Assembly (NCBI RefSeq): GCF_002078875.1
Contig: NC_034421.1
Location: 13,867,701-13,931,700 of the forward strand
Direction of reading: 5' to 3'
From: Numida meleagris
Taxonomy: Eukaryota; Chordata; Aves; Galliformes; Numididae
Length of the DNA: 64,000 nt
Shown one piece after another: positions 10,110 through 21,817 of this stretch (the stretch's first letter is position 1; every line of letters begins with the position of its first letter). The notes beneath the pieces are model-generated. The model searched no databases and was not told the origin of the DNA. It was given only the letters and a program-made list of their open reading frames with translations. The position numbers and the translations under genes were made by a program.

Positions 10110-13100
10110 CGGCGGCGCCGCTCTGGCCGTGGCCGTGGCGGTGCTGGTGGTGGCGGTGGCGGTGCTGTGGCGGCGGCGGGCGGTGCGCGGCGAGGGCCGG
10201 GTGTGCGTGGTGGTGCTGGGCGACCTAGGCCGCAGCCCGAGGATGCAATACCACGCGCTTTCGCTGGCCCGGCACGGACGAAGCGTCGCGCTGCTGGGCT
10301 ACTTCCGTGAGTGCGGGCGGGCGCCGAGGCGGCGGCCGGGGGTGGGGTGAGGGGTCGCGGCTCTCAGCCTCCGCCCGCTCCCACAGAGACGCGGCCGCAC
10401 CGCGACGTGCTGAACAGCGGCGAGATCCGCGTCGTGCCCCTCTCGGAGCTGCGGAGCTTGCAAGGTGCGTGCGGGCGGGCGGGCGGGGAGCAGGGGGACA
10501 CGGGACGATCCGAAGGGAGATGGAGGTGGGATGCTGGGGGGGAGGTCCTTTCCCCAGTGGGCGGGCGGTGAGGCGCTGGCTGTACCCAGAGCTGTGGGTG
10601 CTCCGTTCCTGGAGGTGCCCATGGCCGCGGATGGGCCCGGGGCAGCCTGAGCTGGGGGGCACAGCCCATGGCAGGGCTGGGGCTGGGGGCTGGGAGGACC
10701 CTTCCGACCCAACCGCGCTTTGATGCTGGGGAAGCTCAGGGGGTGGTGATGTTTGTGTGGCCGCAGGTCTCCGTTTTGTCACCAGAGGCCGTTACTGTAA
10801 AGCTTTCTGATAGCTGCTCCTCTGTGACACGTGTTTCGGTGTGTGGAACTGTGATCTTCCCGTGGGAATTTCTGCCGTTTTGCAGTTGGCCCGAAGCTTT
10901 TCCAGTATGTTGTAAAAGTCGTTGCCCAGACCGTGCAGTTGCTGTACACAATGCTGAAGATGGATCCGCCGTCCTATGTTCTTCTTCAGGTGTGTTTGTG
11001 CGGAGGTCGTGTTATTGGTGTTGCATTCCAACGCGTTTTTAGCAGTCTTGGACACTGGCCTTGTGTATTGGATAAGGAGAAAAACATCTCTGCCTGTTAA
11101 GATCCTTTAATGGATTGTAATCTTCATTTTATTTTCCTTTCCTCTTTGTTGTTCCTTTTCTCTTACGCCGGTAGATAGCGATAGGACAAGGGGAATGGTT
11201 TTAAACTGAAAGAGGAGAAACAGAGATTAGGTATTAGGGAGAAGCTGTTGTCTGAAGGGCTGGTGTGGCCTTGACACAGATTGCCCAGAGAAGCTGTGGA
11301 TGCTCCATCTGTGGAAGTCTTCATTGGCAGGTTGGATGGGGCCATGGGCACCCTGATCTGGTGCCTGATGAAGTGGTTGGCAGAGCTGCCTACAGCAGGG
11401 CTATTGAAACTCAGTGATCTCTGAAGCCCCTTCCAAGCCATTCTGTTACGATTCTAGTTAAGCATTTGTCACTCGACCTAAGTCTTATAATATTTTCCTT
11501 CTTTTCTGGAACAGAATCCTCCAGGTTTGCCCAGTATAGCTGTTGCCTGGGTTGCCTGTCTTTTCTGGAGAAGCAAACTGATAATTGATTGGCACAATTA
11601 TGGATACACTATAATGAGTCTGAATCATGGAAGGAATCACCCGCTAGTGCGCATTGCAGAATGGTTTGTACAGTAATTTCTTCTCTTTATAAATTATATA
11701 CCTTTGCAGGACTCGGAAGAATGGAAAATAGAGAGGAGAATATAATTAGCAAAGAGTTGTTTCCATGAACAAGTTCTGGATTTTGCTATGCTGAACTTCC
11801 ATTTCAGAAAACGTGTTCTTTAAAATGCTTTTGTTAAAGACTTAGGAAGGTGTTGGTAGTTGGAACTCTGCAGAATACGCTAAAAATTCTGTCTAGGAGA
11901 ATGTCTTCTGTGTAATGATATAAGTATGTAGCTTGAAGGAATTAGGCTGTTTTCTTAAGTAATTTGTGAGCAACTTTTACAAATTCCTTTATTTTAGTTT
12001 CTGTTATATACTGTAAGACTTTCAGCTTAGGGGTTAGGAAGTGTTGTTCTTGCTGGGCATATGTATACATGGAGGATAAAGTGCAGAAAGCACGTTTTAA
12101 GACATTCAGTCTGTAACAAAAAAAACCCAAATATTAATTCAGTTTAGATGATGGTACCTAATACAGTGCAGGCCCATGCCATGTGAGCTACCTAGAAAAG
12201 GGAAAATGAAGTCATTAGAAACCTGTGTCTTTGGGTAGGTGAGCAAATGTTACAAGAACTAAAAGATCTGCTGATGTGTTTAAACCTGCTCCCTTTAGTT
12301 GGACTTGTTTGGTGAAGTAAGTGGAGTTCATATGTAAACTTTGATCTTGCTGCCATGACTTTGTCTAGCATCGTGTTTTTATTTTATTATTCTCTAATGC
12401 TGCTTCAATCTCCGTCTTTGGAGGTAATTTTGTTTCTTACGGAATCTAAGCCTCTATTTCTTGGTAGCAGCTTTAAAAGCTTTTGAGAGTTGTGTTCTTA
12501 GGCTTTGAAGGATAAGGAAGTCATACGTATCCCTTCGTATGCACTGATAATTGCTATAGTGTAACAGTACAGGAGTTGATGCACAATTGTTAATTAAACT
12601 GAAGTTACTGGGAGCGATTGAGTTTCTTCTGGTTTTGTTTGGCTTTTAGTTAGCATCGATGCTGGAGAGCAGTTACTGTTTGTTGGGATTGCCTTAGGTT
12701 CTTACTATGTTTTAATTTCTGCCAGGTACGAGAAGCTTTTTGGGCGTTTGTCTGACTATAACTTGTGTGTCACTAATGCCATGAAAGAAGATCTGTGGGT
12801 GAATTGCAACATCAAGTGAGTTAAATACCTCTAACGTTACGTGTGTACTCAAAGCAACATGAAAGCAGATAGCTCTGGTGAACCTGGGTTCAGAGTAGTC
12901 CTACAGAAGCAACTTTCAGGACAATTTTGTCTTGTTTTTATGGTTGTGTTTCATCCATTCAATGGACACCTAAGAAGGGTGTCCTTTGTACAGGATTACA
13001 GAAAGTTGAATCAAATCATCATTTCATTGCAACGATCCACTTCCTTTTTGCATTGTGTTGTTGTAGCCTGTCACTATTTCTTTGCCACGTGCTTCTTTGT

Positions 13101-16100
13101 TGGATCTGACGTTTGTGTAACTGGTGAATTTATTTCATTGCAGGGCAGTAACGCTGTATGACAGGCCAGCTTCTTATTTTAAGGAAACGCCATTAGAACT
13201 TCAGCATCAGTTGTACATGAAACTTGCCAAAGACTATGAACCATTTAAGCCACAGCATGTGTAAGTAAAGCATGCAGTTACTGTCCTTAACTGAATGGCA
13301 CAAGGTTATGGCAGTTAGTCACCAGAAATACCTTTAGACGGGGACACAAGTTCCTGAATATCAGTGGGTGGTGGTCTTTGTATGCTTCTGGCCAGGAGCA
13401 GATGCTGTACAAGTGCATTTAGCTGTCACTGGAGAGGCCAGAATAAGTGAAATCATTGAACTGTGATAGCACCTGGCTTGGTGTGTAAACTGAGTGGGTT
13501 TTTTTGTTTGTTTCTTTGTTTGCTTTAAGTGTTGGCATGAGTACTGAGGGAATCACTAACAGAATATCTGAAGTGTGAAAATAGTTGAATTCCTGCTGAA
13601 CTAGTTGGCAATGATTGGATGCCACATTTGTACCACTAATTTAGGGATTGTTTTAAGAATTAACTCTCCATTCATTTAATGTGGAGAGTTCCCAAGATCT
13701 TGCTCTAAGCATTAAGCATTTTCTTCTGGTTACGTGCAGGATGTCTCCTGTAGTGGACAGCTTAACAGGCAGCTGCTATGCCAAACTAATCCCTGAAATG
13801 AAGGGGAGAGCCACAGTGTACAACAGCTTCCTTTTTGGAAATGCCAACCATTGAATGTGTAGGTTCTGACTTTAATTAAATAAATGCATAGTTGGCCATC
13901 ATCCTCTAATATGTATTTGAGACAGAGCTGGAAAGACAGTTGAGAAAGCTGCCTTCTTAAGGAGAACACATCATTAGAAGATGGGAACGTGCTTATAGCA
14001 GTGGTGGTGTTAAGTGCATGGTAGCAGTAGGAGGGGTTAACACCAGTTTCCTACCATCACGAGTGTCTGCAGTAATGACTGTTTCCGGAGAAGCTGGGTA
14101 GCAAATCTGAAACAAAGTGCTTGGAAATCCATGCCTGTGAGGCATTGCATTTCCTTCTGTGTTTGTTGGCTGTGTTTGTGTAGTCCGTATTCAGAAAACT
14201 GTGTTTATGCAGTCCAGAGTCTGTCAGTTGGAAAGCTGAGAGGTCTGCCTTTACAGAGAGGGATGAGAAGAATGGGGATGTGACAAAAACCAGAGGCCGG
14301 CCGGCTCTTCTCATCAGCAGCACAAGCTGGACGGGTTTGTAAACAGTTTAGTTTTAATATGTCAGTGCTTTTGAATAAAAGATAACATTAGTTCTGTTTG
14401 TACACTTGACACTGGCCATGCTGTACTTGTACATGCTACAAGTAGCAGAGGTGCAGTTTTCCTTCTTTGCCTGGAGGAGTTGGAAGACAAGTTGCTCACG
14501 ATGTACCTCAGTGGCTAGAAATGATACTTTTTCTTTAAGAGATTTCCCACTTTTGTTTTTAATTTTCATTCTAGACTTAGTGTCTTGTTTGGTGATATGA
14601 AACAGATTCATGAAATACCTGCTCCTTTATTTCTGCTATGTCAATTACATAATTTTTTTGCTTTTCTTTCTTAATCTCTGTATGAGAAAGGGAACAGCGA
14701 GGTGAAAGCAATCAGTTGCTGGCAACGCAGGCAGAATTGTCTGTGCTTTGGGATGAACAAGGCAATCTGTGCCCTTAAACATTTCTGGTTTGTAAAGCTG
14801 GAGGATTAACGTGACATGGAATGTCTCTTCAGGACGTGCCACATTTGTGGCTTGTTTGCCTGCCACGTTGCTGACAAGGAAAACAAATAGTTACTGTATA
14901 TGGTTGTAGACTTTCAAAAATGAGCGTAATTGCAGCAAATTTTTAACAGGACAAGCATGCTGCATACTTAAGTTTTCTTCACTTTCATCTCAAAGACTTA
15001 TTGTTATTTAAATATGGTAATTCAATATAAATGGTAAAAACATGACTGTTGCTAATAAGACCCTTTCTTTCAGAGGATGAAGACTTTTCAGTCCTTCTGA
15101 AAGCATTAGAAGGTAGGTACTAAGGAATACCTCACATCTGTATAAAGGGGGATGGGTTTTTGCTGGATAGTTAATGAGGGTTTTTTCTGAGCAATACTGC
15201 CACTGTATTCAAGGGAAAGTGCAGGCGTGTGTGACTGATCTGCAGTGGTTTAAGAGTAGGAGCTGACGTATGGAAATGAGGCATCTGAATTCAACTCAAG
15301 GTGGTGTTGGGGGAGAATTACGTTTCTTGCTTGTAAATTGCAGTTTATTTTCCAGGCTGTGTGTGTACTCTCCATAGGCCGCTGATAATAGGGCCCCCTC
15401 TACTCAGCTCTCCCCCTCTACTGGGCTCTTGTGAGGCCCCATCTGCAGCACTGCGTCCAGGCCTGGGGCCCCCAGTACAAGAAAGACGCAGAGCTCTTGG
15501 AACGAGTGCAGAGGAGGCCACCGAGATGAGCAGAGGCTGGAGCACCTCTCCTGGGAAGAAAGGCTGAGGGAACTGGGCTTGTTTAGCTTGGAGAAGAGAA
15601 GGCTGCAGGGAGAGCTCGTTGTGGCCTTCCAATACTTGAAGGGAGCATGTAAACAGGAGGGGGATCGATTGTTCACGAGGGTGGATAGCAATAGGACAAA
15701 GGGGAATGGTTTTAAACTGAGACAGGGGAGATGTAGGTTAGATATTAGGAGGAAGTTTTTCACACAGAGGGTGGTGACGCACTGGAACAGGTTGCCCAAG
15801 GAGGTTGTGGATGCCCTGTCCCTGGAGGCATTCAAGGCCAGGCTGGACGTGGCTCTGGGCAGCCTGGTCTAGTGGTTGGTGACCCTGCACTCAGCAGGGG
15901 GGTTGAAACTCAATGATCTTTGAGGTCCTTTTCAACCCAGGCCATTCTATGATTCTGTGAAGGGAATATGCATTGTCTATTTAGAAGACGCATCTGCAGT
16001 TTCTAAATTCATGTATTGAAACAGCCAGTATGGTGTAGTCAAAGAAATGTTTTATGATTAGTGCTTTCTAAACGTACTGTAATTTATTTCTATAGAGGTT

Positions 16101-19100
16101 TGTGGGTTTAATTGGTGAAAATTTACTACTGTTTGATGAGCCATATGTTAATAAAGAATTACCTGAAGTAGGAAACTAAATTATTTGGACGTGGTGACCC
16201 TTTATGATCAGCCTTCCATTTACTTGTTGGCTTTTACCTTCCCCAGATTATGAGCGCTATATCAATGAGGGAGTCCAGCTTCCAGCTTTAGTATGTGTGA
16301 TAACAGGTAACAGTCTATTCACGTTGTAATTCCTTCTTTTTGCTTCCTGCTAACAGAGAAGACTTCATGTTCACTTTGGTACTGTTTGCTCTTCTGCTGA
16401 TGTTGAAGAGAGGAGGGGGTGTTGTCTTTTATCTGACTGTAAGTCGGAATAATAATTTGTAGTTGGATTCTTACAGCCATGTAATCGTGGTACGTTTCTG
16501 AAGAGGGGAAGCTCTGCCTATCTAGCACAGCTGTGGGTTGCACCGTGCTCAGGATTTAACCTTAACACTTTTAACATTGAGATGCTGCAGCAAAAGAAGC
16601 ATGAAGGCTGATGTTTGGAATGTTTTCAGCAGAAAAGTTTTCTTAGTGCATTAACAGCAGACTAAATCTTAGTGTGATTTAAAGAACAAATTGTTCTGAT
16701 CCTGATGGCTGTAAACAAAACGTATGTCAGCACTGGCTGATACTGACAGCAGGCTCTTTTAGTTTAGTGTCAGTTCCCTTTGCTTTCAAGAGGGCTTAAT
16801 CTCTTGGGTGTCTTTGGGAGGATCATGGTTGGTGTATTTTGATGCCTCTCAGACGACAGGAGCTTGTCACCTGTACAGCAGCATGCACAGATTGCACCTA
16901 ATTTTCAATCATCCTGATAAAATCACTGCTGTCTTTTGTTTTCCTTGCTTTAATAAGGCAAAGGACCACTAAAGGAGTACTACAACGGCCTGATAGAGAA
17001 ACTGCACTTTAAACATATCCAGATCTGTACGCCCTGGCTGGAAGCTGAGGATTACCCCCTTTTGCTTGGTAAACAGTGAATTATGAAATAGATTTGATCT
17101 GAGAAAGCGTGGAAAAACAATTTAGCAGAATCATAGTACCCGTGTTGCTATTACTGCCTGTTATTATTCTTCACCATTTTTCTAACTATGCTGGAATACC
17201 ATGTGCTTGTTCTTGTGTTCATGTCCCAGTTTACTCTCAGGAGCAGGTCAGAAAAGGCACCACAGGTTTTGGCTGAGCAATTGAAAGAAGCTGAAATTCT
17301 AAATCATGTTTTTGGGATAGTGTTCCCTTGGCACGTTCATAGTATTGCATGCAGTGGGTAAGCTCAGTACAGGAGTCAGGTACACATCCAAGTTGATCTT
17401 GGGTTTCAAATCAGCCAGCTGAGGTGGCTGTAAGACGTGGTGCTTATTTGGGAATTGTTAAGTAATGAAGATAAGACCTCTAAAATGACATTGTGATTTC
17501 TCTGTTCTGGAATCACTTGAATAGGAAGAGGTCAGTAGTGAGCTGTGCAGCACATCCTGCTGGATTGTGGTGGTCTCCTGTGTGGGTGTCTGTTCTGAGC
17601 ACGTGAAGAGGCAGAGGGGCTGTTCTGTGAGGAGATGTGAGATTTACAAATTCTCTTTTAATTTGATAGGAACTTGCCTGGTGTGTTTCTAATTACAGTC
17701 ACCTAGTTTAGTATCTCTTGGTCGTATTTAGCTCACAGCACCCCAAAAAACCCACATACATATAAGTATGCAGTAAGAGCAGAAGAGCTGCTTTCAGAGA
17801 ATTCAGAGCCTTGTCTGCTTCGTTTGCTTTTTAGGCTCAGCAGACCTGGGCGTGTGCCTCCATAAATCATCCAGTGGTTTGGATTTACCTATGAAGGTGG
17901 TAGATATGTTTGGCTGTTGCTTACCTGTATGTGCAATATATTTTGAATGGTAAGAGCTTGCTTCTTCTGCTACCAGGACCTAAAGGATCATATAAGCACT
18001 GTTCTTACAAAGAGTCTAGCAGCTTCTGCATGTATCAATGAGATTCCAGTATTATGCCATAGCAACTTACTTTGAATCAAAAGGACAAACTTGAGATGAT
18101 GTCTAAGTTGTTTTATTTAAGGGCAGTTAAAAATTAACACCAGTTTCTACAAACTGTGGAGCATTTAATGCAACCAGTTGCCTTGAAAATTCAGAACCCA
18201 TCATCCTGTGTTGTTGTATACTTCATTTAAAAAACAGTCAAAGCTTCATTCTGTGTAGACAGGTCCTCGTTCTGTGAAGAGGTGAATATATGCAGTAGGC
18301 AACCTTACAATTGACAGTCCTTTTGGGGGAAAAGTAGCTCTTACAAATTAATAGGTATTAATTGCAAATGTCTCGTGTAGTGATCATGGACTGATTTTCC
18401 TTATGGATTAAAGTAGATTATTGCCCTCACTTTGACGTTCATGCAGATGAGTGGCACAGTGACTGAGGGCCCTTTTGTATTGCACTGCAATGGTACTCCT
18501 AGATTGGTTTTCCTTATGCCAGACTGTCTTTAATTTAAACTTCAGTAACTGCCTTTGGTCCCATTTTGTCAGGAATTCAACCCCTACCTAGGCTCTTAAT
18601 AGTAAAGATGCACAATGCAACTTTTGACATGTGTATGTCCCGCTCACTTTTTTTCTTCTGTTGTTTTCCATGACTTCTGTTGACAGTTTACACGAACTTG
18701 TGAAACACAATGAAAATGGGCTGATATTCAGGGATGCAAATGAACTTGCAGAACAACTGAAGGTAAAGAGCTGAGAGATTTTTCTTCCCTCCCAGCTGTG
18801 ACCACAGAAGTGTCACTGTGTGAGCTGCATCATTCTCATGTGGCAGTCCTCTGTGTATTTTGCATTCTCAGAGGGCACTGCTTTGCCTGCTGGGTCTCAT
18901 TGGCCACATTTCTATTTGAATAAAAATCTGAAGCTGACAAGAATGTATTACATACGCTATAGTTATTATAATATCAATATTTTGATATTGAATATTAAAT
19001 ATCAATATTGATATTTAGAGGGTAAGACCAAAGATCTCATTCTTACTGCAACACTAAAGTCAAGGGTTAGCACTGGGAAAAGCTAGAATTAATCCAAGAC

Positions 19101-19281
19101 AGAGTATGATAGTGTTTCTCTGTGTTTTTATTTTTCTAATTTACAGATGCTTTTCTTGGAATTTCCCACCCTGGAAGGCAAACTCCACGATTTCAGGAGA
19201 AACCTTCGTGCATCCAAGCAGCTGAGCTGGGATGAGAGTTGGGACCAGACTGTTCTTCCTCTCCTTAGCCAGAATGAATGA
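10102..19281 (+). CDS. ALG1: ALG1, chitobiosyldiphosphodolichol beta-mannosyltransferase
   Basis: Thirteen exons: 10102-10306, 10387-10464, 10886-10989, 11515-11663, 12726-12815, 13144-13260, 14213-14334, 15074-15112, 16247-16306, 16958-17068, 17835-17949, 18687-18762, 19147-19281. All are GT-AG; the total of 1401 nt gives 466 residues (human 464). The enzyme adds the first mannose, from GDP-mannose, to GlcNAc2-PP-dolichol on the cytosolic face of the ER, the committed mannosylation of N-glycan precursor assembly (GT33, GT-B fold). Visible features: an N-terminal hydrophobic anchor (about residues 2-24) followed by [58 protein letters not shown]; and the nucleotide-sugar-binding region [10 protein letters not shown]...[20 protein letters not shown] near residues 359-390. 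Exon 8 is a 39-nt microexon. Introns 2, 3 and 8 hold CR1 copies. The gene is divergent from C16orf89 and convergent with EEF2KMT. Confidence 0.98.
10512..10729 (+). mobile_element. Old CR1 fragment in ALG1 intron 2
   Basis: A diverged CR1 3' end: cggtgaggcgctggctg, gctgtgggtgctccgttcctggagg, then ccttccgacccaaccgcgctttgatgctgg. The ATTCT tail is degraded. It abuts the left edge of the segment duplicated at 9263-9720 and is not part of that copy. Confidence 0.75.
11173..11455 (+). mobile_element. CR1 LINE fragment in ALG1 intron 3
   Basis: Begins gatagcgataggacaagggg and ends ttccaagccattctgttacgattct. It is absent at the equivalent place in the upstream duplicate (near 9668), which fixes its boundaries and shows that it is an insertion later than, or private to, one copy. 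Confidence 0.92.
15391..15960 (+). mobile_element. CR1 LINE fragment in ALG1 intron 8
   Basis: A well-preserved CR1 end, from gggctcttgtgaggccccat through ggtttaaactgagacagggg to the tail gccattctatgattctgtga. Among the youngest-looking copies in the window. It lies on the sense strand between ALG1 exons 8 and 9. Confidence 0.94.
18996..19017. repeat. Perfect 22-bp AT palindrome in ALG1 intron 12
   Basis: The 22 bases read the same on both strands, centred on CAATATTG. A related imperfect inverted repeat (aatatcaa...ttgatatt) lies immediately to the left (about 18970-18990), so the 50-bp block can form hairpins or a small cruciform. No coding content. Confidence 0.85.
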
Positions 19282-19350
19282 CTTTCTTGAGGGGTATTGT
19301 GTCAAAAAAGCTATCACATGTATGCACGTCCAGGACTGTCTGAAGCAGTG

Positions 19351-19356
19351 AATAAA
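19351..19356 (+). terminator. Poly(A) signal AATAAA of ALG1
   Basis: Canonical hexamer 70 bases after the ALG1 stop codon, followed by a GT/T-rich stretch (tttgtattgtttacag). This gives a very short 3' UTR of about 90 nt. Confidence 0.85.
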
Positions 19357-19379
19357 CCCTTTGTATTGTTTACAGCAGT

Positions 19380-21440
19380 CGTTTTTAATCACTTCAACTG
19401 ATGTGGCACACCCCTTGCAACTGGAGCTTCTTGTGTGGGTAACAGTAGTGCTGGGGGTGCTGCTGGGGTTACTGGTTGTGTGTAAGTCTTTAGGGAAGAT
19501 GAGGTTCCAGTGCTGAAGAGGCTGGTCCTCGTCATCTGTCTGCCCTTATGGCTTGGGATGAATCTCATGCAAAGCGTGGGAAGTTTTGCTGCTCTAGGAA
19601 CTGGGATGTGTAAAATCCATTTAGCTGGGCTGCTTGAGGGTTTCTTGTTGCTGAAAGCATTTAAATACATGTACAAACTACGCCAGTTGTACCTCCTGTA
19701 CAAGAGACACATTCGTGGGTGATTTTTTTCTGCAAGTGGGAAACTTCGTGTTTTAATTTTTTTGTTTGAAATGATGACAGTATTTTTGGTTAACATTCTT
19801 GGCTGGTCTTCCCTAGGCAAGTACACAATATCTTCTTGTATTCTTAATTGAGATCGAACTACTTAATTTCAGAGTTTTTTCCTCATCTTTTTCCTCTTTT
19901 TTACAGCGTGTGCAAGAGTACAAAGGCACAGCCACTGGTATGGGGCAGCTTTATTGAACACTGAGAGGAAAAAACACCTTGCAGTGACTGTTGTGCTCAT
20001 ACACTGAAGCAAATGTGCCCATTTCCCTCGAGAAAGGAATGGATATTACGTACTATTTCAAGAGAAGAATAGAAAAGGAAAAAAGATGAGATTAAAGTAT
20101 GAGTAATCTCATAAAAGTGCACTTCGCTTTCTGAGCAGTCACCCTGATGTAGCCTTTCTCTTTCCTTTTTTTCCCCCCCTCATTGTTAACATTCATACAC
20201 AGACCTAATGCTTACAGGATGCTTTCTAAAAAACATCTTTTTCCTTAAAAATAGAAGGCAGCCATTTAAGGAATAAGCATTCTTGGTGTTATCGTAGAGT
20301 TGCTGCCTGCTTGGCTCTCTTGAGAGTTCCCGGTTCAGCAGTGGTAAGCTGTTGCAATGGATTCTGCACCAGTGTTTTTAAACCAGCTTACAGAATAATC
20401 ATCAAATATCTGCTTTTTGCCAAGCTAGGCCGTCATTTGTGAATCCGACCTTGCTCCTTCACCATGGTTACAGTAGAGATACTCTTGCAAAGAGAGCACT
20501 GATAATGATTTGGTTCCACTGGTGGGAAGATGATAATAAGAACCCAAATTTCTTCCTGTAGGAGTTGGGCAGTTTCACTGCCTCGAATGATCCATAGGGA
20601 TTTACTTGCTGCTGCTTCTTCTCTACTGTTCTCCTGCAAACTCCTGTCCAGTGTTACAGCAGACCCCCTGATAGCCAGTGATGTACACATGGAGGTAAAT
20701 TAAGCATTTCTCTAATGTACACAGCAATGCTGGTGAAAGTTTTAGAGAGGTTTTGTCTTCCTGTAATAGATTTGGTTAGATCCAAAATGAGCCACCTTGC
20801 CATACTCAGTGCTACATGGTGACTTGAAGGCTTTTGTAGCAGGGGAGATAAAAGGAACTGCTGTTTGGCTCCTGGTGTGCATTAGCCCCAGTTCTTCCTT
20901 CTCAGGGACAGGCAGCAAAAATTAAAAGTCTAGTCACTGCTGTACATCCAACTTAATTCTAGCAGTCATGGGTTTCTTCAGCTTGAAGAATGTTTCTCCA
21001 ATGACCTGTCATCTGTTTTCTCTCAATTACTACAGAAGGAGGAAGTGAATGCGTTTCTTCATTTTCTTAAAGTAGCTTTTAAAATGGCATATAGAAATGG
21101 AAGTCAGAAGTGGAGGAAATAACGCATTCAGTTCTGCTTCAGGATCAGTGCTGTCCAATGGCAAACTGGCTAATGGATTACGCAGAGTTTCAAAGCAGGT
21201 AGGCTAAATTCATCTTGCAAAAGTGATAGTCCTTGTGTGAGAGAGATGCAAATCCAGTTCCGATGTTTGTCAGCACTGCAGAGTAAAGATGCTCCTGATC
21301 TATGGTAGAATCTGTTACCTCCTCCTACAGCATCACGTAATCCTGTGACACTGCATATTCTGGAGGCTGTTTAGGGATGACACACGTTGCAGTACACACA
21401 AAAAAAGCTGACATGAGTTACAACTGGTTTTAGTATTAAA
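19380..21440. other. Intergenic between convergent ALG1 and EEF2KMT; possible long EEF2KMT 3' UTR
   Basis: No gene is recognised. AT-rich unique DNA with only short open frames (an 85-codon one on minus at 20433-20690 resembles nothing I know). The minus strand has AATAAA at 19950-19955, about 1.9 kb beyond the EEF2KMT stop, which could end a long 3' UTR form of that gene. If used, it would approach within about 600 bases of the ALG1 end. Confidence 0.4.
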
Positions 21441-21444
21441 AACG

Positions 21445-21450
21445 TTTATT
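21445..21450 (-). terminator. Proximal poly(A) signal AATAAA of EEF2KMT
   Basis: The plus strand reads tttatt (AATAAA on minus), 370 bases beyond the EEF2KMT stop codon at 21818-21820. Probably the main 3' end, near 21425. Confidence 0.7.
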
Positions 21451-21817
21451 ACAAAACACTGCTCTACTCCCTTGGCAGGATGAGACACGCACCTGCAGGA
21501 GCGCAGGACGAGTCTGTGTGGTTTACAAATCAAAACTGCATTTAAATAATTTAATTCACTTCTACAGAATCAAAGTGCATCGCAATGAGGGCATTTTTCT
21601 CTACAGCTTGCAGCGCACAGATGCTTAAAAGGAGCAGCTGCTTGCTTGCACGCTCGCTGACAACAGCAGGAAGGAACATAACTCATTTTGACAACAGCTC
21701 GTGCATACAAGGGTATTCTTGGTGCACGTCTCTCAGTACGTTTCTAGAATTCAAGGCAGTCTTGTTGCAAGGATGAGACAGTTCCTGCTCCTCTGAAAAC
21801 TTGTGTTTTTACCAAAT

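Noticed and set aside
13739..13853. ATG-starting ORF after a tgcag in ALG1 intron 6 as an extra exon
   Set aside because: The peptide has no match to ALG1, and skipping it gives the correct frame and sequence from exon 6 to exon 7.
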